Below are positions 44,653 through 52,055 of a stretch of 64,000 bases of DNA, in pieces. The stretch comes from Cellvibrio sp. OA-2007. Lineage in GTDB: Bacteria > Pseudomonadota > Gammaproteobacteria > Pseudomonadales > Cellvibrionaceae. Both the position numbers and the translations under genes were made by a program. The notes below the pieces were generated by a model, which saw only the letters and a list, made by a program, of their open reading frames with translations, was not told the origin of the DNA and ran no database searches. The stretch covers positions 1-64,000 of the forward strand of contig NZ_BBUL01000088.1 in assembly GCF_000953825.1 (NCBI RefSeq). Direction: 5' to 3'. Positions within the stretch are counted from its first letter, which is position 1, and each line of letters begins with the position of its first letter.

Positions 44653-45007
44653 GTGAAAATAATCAACAATCAACCGGCTATTTCCCGTTTCAAATCATTT
44701 AGTGCCTTTAGTTTGTCTGCTGCAGCGCACCGGTCGCCATGTTGTGTACAGTGTCTGGCAGCGCGCCGCTTCTGATGCTCTGGAAGGCTTTTACCAATGT
44801 ATCGATGTGGTTTATAGCGGCGCGCCTAATAGCTCATCTTCTGTTGCAGTAACGCCAAGCAGCTCTTCGGTTCCGTCTACTTCCGCATCTTCGTCTAGCG
44901 TCTCTGATAACACCTGTGCAGGCCTGCCAACCTGGAACAGCAACACTGTGTACAACAAACCAGAGCAAGTGCAGCACAACAGCCAATGTTGGCTAAACAG
45001 TGATTGA
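44653..45007 (+). pseudogene. Remnant of a chitin-active AA10 lytic polysaccharide monooxygenase
   Basis: GTG 44653 opens a signal-peptide-like start (KIINNQPAISRFKSFSAFSL). After about 24 residues the frame shifts. In another frame, at about 44722, the sequence reads RTGRHVVYSVWQR...EGFYQCIDVVYSG, the C-terminal end of an AA10 LPMO catalytic domain. This is followed by a Ser/Pro/Thr-rich linker and CAGLPTWNSNTVYNKPEQVQHNSQ, the start of a CBM5/12/73-type chitin-binding module, which is itself cut short. The catalytic core, including the N-terminal His of the copper site, is missing. This is best explained by an internal deletion plus a 3' truncation. Confidence 0.75.
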
Positions 45008-45010
45008 AGA

Positions 45011-45036
45011 AACGGTAGCTTGGCTGCCGTTTTTTT
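45011..45036 (+). terminator. Rho-independent terminator after the LPMO remnant
   Basis: AACGGTAGC / GCTGCCGTT (9 bp, one G-T pair) with a 3-base loop, followed by seven T. It starts just after the remnant's stop. Confidence 0.88.
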
Positions 45037-45055
45037 ATGGTTGATAAATAAAAAA

Positions 45056-45079
45056 CCCACACAACAATTGCTGTGTGGG
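45056..45079 (-). terminator. Rho-independent terminator at the end of the alginate/gluconeogenesis run
   Basis: An 8-bp stem, CCCACACA / TGTGTGGG, with an 8-base loop that includes CAATTG. On the minus strand it is followed by TTTTTT. It lies downstream of the amidohydrolase gene, which ends at 45159. Confidence 0.85.
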
Positions 45080-45158
45080 GAGAAAAAATTAAGAGTTACG
45101 GTCGTCACTCTTAATCAGCGAAAAATTTAATCAGTAGATTTTTTAATTCAGTAAACAT

Positions 45159-46016
45159 TTACTCAGTGCACCAATCCAGCCACTCACAAATACCGCGCCC
45201 CATTACCCATTCCAAATCACTGCCTTTCAACCAGTCTATGGTTTCGATAAATTGGTCGGCTGCACTGCGATAAGTCGCATTCAACCGCGAAAAATCACTG
45301 CCCCAAAACATTCGCCGTGGGCCGAAAGCCTCGAACACACGTTTTAAATGATCCTGCGTGTCGCGATACGGATAGGCTGTTTGCGACCAGCTGGGAACCG
45401 CGCTGGTTTTCACCGCAAAATTTTTATATTTTGCCAAAGCGCACCAGCACTCTACTTGTTGCGCAACATGGTCTGCATCTGAACGCTGGATATTTAAATG
45501 ATCTAGCGATAATTTTAATGCCGGATGTTTTGCCAATAACTTCTGAATAATCCCCGAGGCATTTTCCAAACCAGGCAACATAAGTGTGACCGGTACGTGA
45601 TGACGTTCGGCCATAGGCCAAAGCCAATCGAAAGCACCAGCGCGCAATAATTGTTGATAGCGCTGGCTGTGAAAAATGCAGCGCACGCCCAACATCCCCT
45701 GCTGTTGCCGCCATAGAATAAACTGCTCATCATTCATTGGCTGCTCTAAAAAAATGCGTCCCATTATGGCGAAGCGATCAGGGTGTGACTGCACTGCATC
45801 CAAGGCTAAATCGTTGTAATGCCCCTCCCAAGACGGCGGGATTAAAATCGCGCGATTTACTCCTGCACCGTCCATTGCCGCAACCAGCATTTGTTTGGTC
45901 ATGCCACAATCACTGACACCGGGATACGCCGTGTGCGGTTTTGCCGCCGTTGGGTTAGGCCATGGGCGCGCCGCACAGTGGGGCGCCCAGATGTGAACAT
46001 GAGAATCAACAATCAA
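45159..46016 (-). CDS. Amidohydrolase-superfamily (TIM-barrel) hydrolase
   Basis: 285 residues. The N-terminal metal motif HVHIW (residues 6-10), a central SLDHLN and a late FWGSDFS (Asp) are the landmarks of the amidohydrolase_2 group (lactonases such as LigI and related decarboxylases). This group hydrolyses cyclic esters or decarboxylates aromatic acids. The substrate is unknown. It starts 42 bases after fbp on the same strand, so it seems to be the last gene of the operon. A role on a sugar lactone is inference. Confidence 0.78.
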   Translation of the reverse strand: MIVDSHVHIWAPHCAARPWPNPTAAKPHTAYPGVSDCGMTKQMLVAAMDGAGVNRAILIPPSWEGHYNDLALDAVQSHPDRFAIMGRIFLEQPMNDEQFILWRQQQGMLGVRCIFHSQRYQQLLRAGAFDWLWPMAERHHVPVTLMLPGLENASGIIQKLLAKHPALKLSLDHLNIQRSDADHVAQQVECWCALAKYKNFAVKTSAVPSWSQTAYPYRDTQDHLKRVFEAFGPRRMFWGSDFSRLNATYRSAADQFIETIDWLKGSDLEWVMGRGICEWLDWCTE

Positions 46017-46058
46017 TTCAATCTATCTCTGCGGTGCGCGGTCACAGCGATTAAAAAC

Positions 46059-47090
46059 TTAATAGGCTTCATCATTCTCGATCAACACCGGCTCCGCCTG
46101 CTGGTCGCGTTTAAATAAATAGGTATTGCAAATATCGACTTCATTGGCCGAGCCGAGTACAACCGACACCCGCTGATGAAGCGACTCAGGGGTAATTTCC
46201 AAAATACGCTGGATTTTATTCATCGCTTCACTGCAAGCTTTGCCGCCTGCGTTTTCAATTAACAACGCCATAGGATTCGCTTCATAAAGCAAACGCAATT
46301 TGGCAGGCTGACGCGGGTTGCGGTTGTCATTGGGGTACATAAAAATACCGCCACGGGTTAATACCCGGTGCACATCGCCCACCATGGCTGCATTCCAGCG
46401 CATATTAAAACGCTTGCCGCGCACCCCTGTTTCACCGAGCAGTAAATCCGCCACATAGCGTTTGAAGTTGTCGCTCCAAAAGCGTTGATTTGCCATATTG
46501 ATGGAAAACTCTTGCGTGTTTTGCGGAACCTGCAGCTGCGCATTAGTTAACACCCATTCATTGCTGTGTGGGTCAAGGGTAAAACAGCGCGTTGGACCGC
46601 CGCTGGTCAACACCAATAAAGTGGATGCACCGTAAAGAACATAACCTGCACACAACTGATTTTTGCCCAGTTGAAAAAATTGTGCGGGGCTATCTGCGGC
46701 AACATTTTCCAATGCCGGGTAGATAGTAAAGATGGTGCCGATCTGACCATTGATATCAATATTCGATGAACCGTCCAGCGGATCAAACGCAACAATGTAT
46801 TTACCCGATTGATGCAGCGCGACCACATGCTCCTCTTCTTCAGAGGCCAAGGCGCGTACACAACTATTTTCGCTCAATGCGGATTTCAATAAATCATTGG
46901 CGATGACATCCAATTTCTTTTGCGTCTCGCCTTGCACATTTTCCACTTGCGCCGAACCCAGTACCCCGGCCAATGCACCTTGACGAACTGCGAATGCTAT
47001 TTCTTTGGTGACGTCAATCAGTGTGGTAACAACACTCTTCAGTTCGGCGCTAGCCTTATCGTGATTGAGACAATTTTCCAGGTCTTGCAT
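46059..47090 (-). CDS. fbp: Class I fructose-1,6-bisphosphatase
   Basis: 343 residues from ATG 47090. AAGG sits 9 bases before it, while the alternative ATG 47096 is too close to that site and the frame to 47219 lacks family similarity. Metal and substrate motifs are intact: SEEEE (about residue 80), FDPLDGSSNIDINGQIGTIF, and a C-terminal YEANPMALLIENAGGKA. It hydrolyses fructose-1,6-bisphosphate to fructose-6-phosphate, the committed gluconeogenic step. It follows fbaA and tpiA on the same strand, in line with growth on alginate, where carbon enters as triose phosphate and pyruvate. Confidence 0.95.
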   Translation of the reverse strand: MQDLENCLNHDKASAELKSVVTTLIDVTKEIAFAVRQGALAGVLGSAQVENVQGETQKKLDVIANDLLKSALSENSCVRALASEEEEHVVALHQSGKYIVAFDPLDGSSNIDINGQIGTIFTIYPALENVAADSPAQFFQLGKNQLCAGYVLYGASTLLVLTSGGPTRCFTLDPHSNEWVLTNAQLQVPQNTQEFSINMANQRFWSDNFKRYVADLLLGETGVRGKRFNMRWNAAMVGDVHRVLTRGGIFMYPNDNRNPRQPAKLRLLYEANPMALLIENAGGKACSEAMNKIQRILEITPESLHQRVSVVLGSANEVDICNTYLFKRDQQAEPVLIENDEAY

Positions 47091-47283
47091 TGGCATATAC
47101 CTTCTGAAATTGCGATTAATTGAGCTAGCAACAATCGCTGGATTCTGTTTATTGGCCGCTGACCGCTTAGCCAGTTCATTACTAATAGAATGCATTGCGT
47201 ATTGCGCTGAATTAATCATAAAAATAATGCTTCATTGGGTTAACAAGGGGTTGATATAGACCCGTTCAAACAGCGGATCTGAT

Positions 47284-48366
47284 TTAGCTATAGCGACCAA
47301 CGCAATTTAAATCGCGAAACGATTGCTGCAAACGCAACACCATGCTTTCTTCCAGGCTGCGCAACCAAACTCGTGGATCATAATATTTTTTATTCGGTGC
47401 ATCGGCACCTTTGGGGTTGCCAATCTGCCCCTGCAAATAATCTTGATTGGTTTTGTAATAATCCATCACTCCCTGCCAGGCCGCCCATTGGGTATCTGTA
47501 TCTATATTCATTTTGATTACCCCATAAGTAATTGACTCGGCGATTTCAGCCGGGTCAGAACCTGAACCGCCATGAAAAACAAAATCCAAACTATTGTGCG
47601 GAATATTAAATTTTTCACTCACATAGGTTTGTGAATTTTTCAAAATTTCCGGAGTGAGTTTTACATTGCCGGGTTTATAAACACCGTGCACATTGCCAAA
47701 TGACGCAGCAATAGTGAAACGCGAGCTGATTGCACTTAAACGCTCGTAGGCATAGGCCACATCTTCAGGCTGGGTATAAAGCGCCGAGCTATCCATACCA
47801 GAATTATCTACACCGTCTTCTTCACCACCGGTGCACCCTAATTCGATTTCCAAGGTCATGCCCATCTTGCTCATGCGCACCAAATAGCGCGAGCAGATAT
47901 CAATATTTTCTTCCAGCGACTCTTCCGATAAATCCAGCATATGCGAGCTGAATAGAGGCTTGCCGGTTTCAGCAAAAAATTTTTCACCCGCATCAAGCAA
48001 ACCATCAATCCAGGGTAATAATTTTTTCGCCGCGTGATCCGTATGCAAAATTACTGGCACGCCATAGGCTTCAGCAACGGTATGCACATATTTAGCCGCA
48101 GCCACTGCGCCCAATACCGAACTTTCCAAACCAGGCAAGGACAAACCCTTACCTAAAAAAAATGCCGAGCCGCCTTGGGATAACTGCACAATAACGGGCG
48201 AGCTAATTTTTTTAGCCGCTTCCAAGGTCGCATTGATCGAGTTAGTGCCCACAACATTGACAGCGGGATATGCAAACCCCTGCTGCTTGGCAATACGAAA
48301 TAACATTTGCACTTGATCACCGGTTGCGACACCGGCAGGTACTACATTCACAAGATTACTCATCAT
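47284..48366 (-). CDS. fbaA: Class II fructose-bisphosphate aldolase
   Basis: 360 residues (start ATG 48366 or 48363; AGGTGA lies just upstream). Zinc and active-site motifs of the class IIA enzyme are present: LHTDHAAKKLLPW, SSHMLDLSEESLEEN, ELGCTGGEEDGVDN and VFHGGSGSDPAEI. In the gluconeogenic direction it condenses dihydroxyacetone phosphate and glyceraldehyde-3-phosphate. It lies 15 bases after tpiA and before fbp. Confidence 0.95.
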   Translation of the reverse strand: MMSNLVNVVPAGVATGDQVQMLFRIAKQQGFAYPAVNVVGTNSINATLEAAKKISSPVIVQLSQGGSAFFLGKGLSLPGLESSVLGAVAAAKYVHTVAEAYGVPVILHTDHAAKKLLPWIDGLLDAGEKFFAETGKPLFSSHMLDLSEESLEENIDICSRYLVRMSKMGMTLEIELGCTGGEEDGVDNSGMDSSALYTQPEDVAYAYERLSAISSRFTIAASFGNVHGVYKPGNVKLTPEILKNSQTYVSEKFNIPHNSLDFVFHGGSGSDPAEIAESITYGVIKMNIDTDTQWAAWQGVMDYYKTNQDYLQGQIGNPKGADAPNKKYYDPRVWLRSLEESMVLRLQQSFRDLNCVGRYS

Positions 48367-48381
48367 GATCACCTGTCCCGA

Positions 48382-49206
48382 TTAATTAACTGAAGCTGCA
48401 GATTGTGGCGCACTACCCGGCTGATTACCTTTGGCAATGGCCTGCTCGGATACCTGCTGACAAATCGCTAAAAAATGGCCTGGGTCCAGGCTTGCACCGC
48501 CCACTAACAAACCGTCGATATCGGTTTGCGCCAACAGCTCTTTGGCATTAGTTTTAGTAACGCTGCCGCCGTATAACAAACGAATACGCTCAGCCGTCGC
48601 TTCACCCAATAACACCGCTAATTCACGGCGAATAAATTGATGCACTTCCTGCGCCATTTCCGGCGTCGCAGCAAGCCCGGTACCAATTGCCCAAACTGGC
48701 TCATAGGCGATACATAAATCTTTGCCGTCCAGATTAATATTTTCCAAACCTTCACTGAGTTGACGGAATATAACGTCTTTAGTGATATTGGCATCGCGCT
48801 CTTCCAGGTTTTCACCAATACACAACACCGGCAACAGGCCATGATTAAGTGCGGTTTGCACTTTAATCTGGCAGCTCTGATTATTTTCGCGAAACATAGC
48901 GCGGCGCTCTGAATGGCCAATCAAACAAAGTTTACAACCCGCCTGTTTTAGCATTTGCGCCGAGGTCTCACCTGTGTAAGCGCCCGATTCAAACTTGCTG
49001 ACATTCTGGCTGCCGATACTGATCTCTGAATGCTGCAAAAAGGTGAGCATATCGCGCATATAAATATAGGGCGGGCAAATCGCAATTTGCGTTTCAAAAT
49101 GCTTGCCGATAAAGGAAGCCACCGAGGTACAAATTAAATCTATACCGCCATTGAGCTTCCAATTGGCGATAACCATAGGCTTACGCTTGTGCTGTTGAGC
49201 ATTCAT
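48382..49206 (-). CDS. tpiA: Triose-phosphate isomerase
   Basis: 274 residues, slightly long because of a C-terminal Ala/Ser-rich tail. Key residues are visible: NWKLNG (Lys), catalytic His in IGHSERR, catalytic Glu in AYEPVWAIGTG and LLYGGSV. It interconverts the two triose phosphates. It may head a sub-operon tpiA-fbaA-fbp-amidohydrolase, because a hairpin separates it from kdgK upstream. It is probably an extra, pathway-dedicated copy, but the chromosome outside the window cannot be seen. Confidence 0.95.
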   Translation of the reverse strand: MNAQQHKRKPMVIANWKLNGGIDLICTSVASFIGKHFETQIAICPPYIYMRDMLTFLQHSEISIGSQNVSKFESGAYTGETSAQMLKQAGCKLCLIGHSERRAMFRENNQSCQIKVQTALNHGLLPVLCIGENLEERDANITKDVIFRQLSEGLENINLDGKDLCIAYEPVWAIGTGLAATPEMAQEVHQFIRRELAVLLGEATAERIRLLYGGSVTKTNAKELLAQTDIDGLLVGGASLDPGHFLAICQQVSEQAIAKGNQPGSAPQSAASVN

Positions 49207-49373
49207 CTTTTTCTTCCTGACAATACCGAATACTGATTCGGAACAAGGTTATTCAGTACAAAGTGATCGGCAATAGTTACCCGCAGCTGTGCAATGCACG
49301 ACTGAAGCTAACATCCAACGTAAAATTGACTTACGAACAGAACTTTTTGGATAAAACCCTACATATAAAATCG

Positions 49374-49408
49374 ATGAGTGATCTATTGCTACGCAACACA
49401 TCACTCAT
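49374..49408 (-). terminator. Hairpin after kdgK, possible terminator
   Basis: A 9-bp stem, ATGAGTGAT / ATCACTCAT, with an inner TTGC/GCAA stem. On the minus strand it is followed only by ATTTTATAT, so termination may be partial. It divides the lyase-kdgK part from the tpiA part of the locus. Confidence 0.5.
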
Positions 49409-49414
49409 TGATTG

Positions 49415-50347
49415 TTAAGCAGTGAGGCCAACCCAAAAATCGGTAAATACTTTTTCCGGAATAATGGCACCAGGGTGTTGGATCACCAAACCTGCCGTGC
49501 GTGCCGCCCACTCAATAGCGGTCGCTACAGACCTGCCCGACATACGCGCGCCCAAAAACACACCGTTAAATGAATCGCCGGCAGAGGTGGTATCAACAAC
49601 TTTGCTGGCAGGCGTGACCGGATAAATGTCTAGGGCATCGCCAGCGATATAACAAATTTCAGCTGGACCATTTTTCAATACCACTTCAGCGATATGAAAT
49701 TGGCTTAATAAAGCGCGAATTTGGTTCACCTCGGCCAAACCATAGAGCTGCACAAAATCATCGACACCGGGTAACAACAAATCGCAAAAGCCAAATGCTT
49801 TTTCAAAGTTTTGTTTGGCGGTATTCGCATCTGGCCACAACCGCGCGCGGTAATTAGGATCAAAGGCAATTTTTACACCAGCGCGTTTTAAATCGGCCAG
49901 TAGCGCCCAAAATAATGGGCGATCCTGCGGCTCCAAAACAGCCAGTGAAATGCCTGAAAAGAAAAACCAATCTGCGTGCAGCAAGCGCTCGCGGACCACT
50001 TCATCCATCAGCGACATAAGTTGTCGTGCGGCAGAATTTTCACGCCAGTAAGTAAAGGTGCGCTCGCCTTCCGCATCGGTATTAATCCAATAGAGCCCTG
50101 GAATACGGGTCGGCGAACGCACTACTGATGCACAATCCAATTGCTCTTTTGCACAGTGTGCGAGCATGGCCTCGCTTAATTTATCATTACCTACTGCGGT
50201 TAACAGGCAAGTATCTATGTGGGCAAAGGCACGCTTTAAATACACCGCAGTATTATAAAAATCGCCTGCAAATGACTGACGCAAGTGACCGGGTTCGATC
50301 TCTTGCAACTCTGCCATGCACTCGCCCATGAGAAATATCTGACTCAT
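49415..50347 (-). CDS. kdgK: 2-keto-3-deoxygluconate kinase (PfkB family)
   Basis: 310 residues from ATG 50347. A TTG 18 bases upstream in frame is less likely. The PfkB landmarks are N-terminal LMGECMAEL, FDPNYRARLWPD and the phosphate/catalytic motif DTTSAGDSFNGVFLG. It phosphorylates KDG to KDPG in the cytoplasm, the last dedicated step of alginate breakdown before KDPG aldolase (not in this window). It follows the transporter gene by 40 bases. Confidence 0.93.
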   Translation of the reverse strand: MSQIFLMGECMAELQEIEPGHLRQSFAGDFYNTAVYLKRAFAHIDTCLLTAVGNDKLSEAMLAHCAKEQLDCASVVRSPTRIPGLYWINTDAEGERTFTYWRENSAARQLMSLMDEVVRERLLHADWFFFSGISLAVLEPQDRPLFWALLADLKRAGVKIAFDPNYRARLWPDANTAKQNFEKAFGFCDLLLPGVDDFVQLYGLAEVNQIRALLSQFHIAEVVLKNGPAEICYIAGDALDIYPVTPASKVVDTTSAGDSFNGVFLGARMSGRSVATAIEWAARTAGLVIQHPGAIIPEKVFTDFWVGLTA

Positions 50348-50387
50348 AAATAACTCTTTACTCAACCGTTAATCCGCACACCATTGA

Positions 50388-51668
50388 CTATTTGCTGTCG
50401 GGTTTTGCCACTGGCTCAATACGCCCAGCAAGAAACACCGAAGCCAATACTAATGGCACTAGCGCCGCGCCCAGTACAAAGAAGGGGCCGTAATTTCCAC
50501 CGGCAGTCAGCATAGGTACCAACTGGATGCTGATAATCACACTCAGTACAGCCGAGGTACCACTCATGCCCGCCAAAGAACCCACGCTTTTGCCCGAGAA
50601 GAAATCACTCGGCATAGTTTGAATATTGCTAATGGCCGCTTGAAACCCGAACAAAATAACGGCAATTAATAACACTGCCAGCAACGGTGTATTGGCCATA
50701 GAGGTCAAAATCAACGCGGGCAACATAATCACGCATCCCAAACTAATCACTGATTTACGCGCTTTATTAACTGACCAATTGCGTTTGATCAAATGGCCAA
50801 CTAACCAACCACCAAACAGCGCACCAATAGCAGCGCCCACATAGGGCACCCAGGCAAAGATACCGATTTGTTTTACATCAAAACCAAATTTTTCATTCAG
50901 GTATAACGGCAACCAGGCCACAAATAACCACCAGATTGGATCGATAAAAAAGCGTGCTGAGATAACACTCCAGCTTTGACGATGCTTTAATAATTCCAAC
51001 CAACCCGGTACATATTCTTGTTCGGTGGTATCAGTAACTTTCTGACCAGACAAAATATATTCACGCTCCTCAGGAGTAATCCAAGGATGCGAGTCTGGTG
51101 AGGATTTATAAATAATTAACCAAGGAATTATCCACAGAAAACCAAGGCCACCAATAATCAAAAAGGTCGCTTTCCAACCGAGAAAAGCATACATAAATGC
51201 AATGAGCGGTGGTGCAATAATCGACCCCATAGAGGCGCCAGCACCAAAAATCCCCTGCGCCAAAGCGCGCTCGCGCACCGGAAACCACTCAGCATTCGCT
51301 TTGGTTGCACCAGGCCAGTTACCCGCTTCACCCAAACCGAGGAAAAAGCGAAAAATACTGAAGCTCATTACCGAACTGGCAACAGCATGCAATGCAATCG
51401 AAACCGACCAGACTACAATCGACAATAAAAAGCCAATGCGAGTACCCAAGGCATCAAAAATCTTGCCGAACAGCGATTGGCCAATTGCATAGGAAATCAT
51501 AAACACCGTAATAATATTGGCGTAATCCTGCTTTCCCATGCCCAGTTCTTCGGCTATACCCGGCCACATTACGGAGAGCGCAGTGCGGTCAATATAGTTA
51601 ATAACCGTAGCAATCCCCACTAAGGTAATAACCAGCCAGCGTAAGTTTTTTACGGTTTTTTGACTCAT
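50388..51668 (-). CDS. MFS transporter of the ACS/hexuronate type
   Basis: 426 residues with 12 predicted membrane helices. Family features are the N-terminal WLVITLVGIATVINYIDRTALSV and the GxxxDxxGxR-like loop FGKIFDALGTRIG. The ACS/ExuT branch carries organic-acid and hexuronate anions with protons. Placed between kdgF and kdgK, with a 4-base overlap with kdgF, it most likely imports DEH, KDG or unsaturated alginate mono- and oligomers across the inner membrane (compare ToaA-D of Vibrio). The actual substrate is inferred. Confidence 0.9.
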   Translation of the reverse strand: MSQKTVKNLRWLVITLVGIATVINYIDRTALSVMWPGIAEELGMGKQDYANIITVFMISYAIGQSLFGKIFDALGTRIGFLLSIVVWSVSIALHAVASSVMSFSIFRFFLGLGEAGNWPGATKANAEWFPVRERALAQGIFGAGASMGSIIAPPLIAFMYAFLGWKATFLIIGGLGFLWIIPWLIIYKSSPDSHPWITPEEREYILSGQKVTDTTEQEYVPGWLELLKHRQSWSVISARFFIDPIWWLFVAWLPLYLNEKFGFDVKQIGIFAWVPYVGAAIGALFGGWLVGHLIKRNWSVNKARKSVISLGCVIMLPALILTSMANTPLLAVLLIAVILFGFQAAISNIQTMPSDFFSGKSVGSLAGMSGTSAVLSVIISIQLVPMLTAGGNYGPFFVLGAALVPLVLASVFLAGRIEPVAKPDSK

Positions 51669-52012
51669 ACTTTTGCCTCTAATAAATCTTCGCGATAAGG
51701 ACTAAACGTATCAATCAAAATACCTTCTTCAATACACACCGCGCCATGCTCAACATAGGGTGCAACAAAAAAGCTATCGCCCTCTTTCATGCGCTTGATA
51801 ACACCGCCGAGATTCACATCAAAAACACCTTTGGCGATATAGGCAACTTGCGAGTGAACATGGCTGTGCACATAACCTTCAGTGCCCGCCGCAAACCAGA
51901 CCTTCACCACCATTAAATCTTTGTTGTAGCCAAGCACTTGGCGAACCATGCCGCCGCCCAAATCTACCTTGGGAGTTTCTTCGCTAAATATGAAATCTTT
52001 ACTTGTTGTCAT
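51665..52012 (-). CDS. kdgF: Cupin KdgF, unsaturated uronate linearising enzyme
   Basis: 115 residues, one cupin barrel. Metal ligands are seen in VHSHVHSQVAYIAKG (two His and a Gln) and VAPYVEHGAV (His). KdgF converts the cyclic 4,5-unsaturated uronate released by exolytic lyases to linear ketouronate (DEH), which speeds its entry to catabolism. It lies 43 bases after the PL17 gene and overlaps the transporter start by 4 bases. Confidence 0.93.
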   Translation of the reverse strand: MTTSKDFIFSEETPKVDLGGGMVRQVLGYNKDLMVVKVWFAAGTEGYVHSHVHSQVAYIAKGVFDVNLGGVIKRMKEGDSFFVAPYVEHGAVCIEEGILIDTFSPYREDLLEAKV

Positions 52013-52055
52013 AAAATTATCCCCTTCGTGGAAAGACTGTTAATTGTTGGTATTT

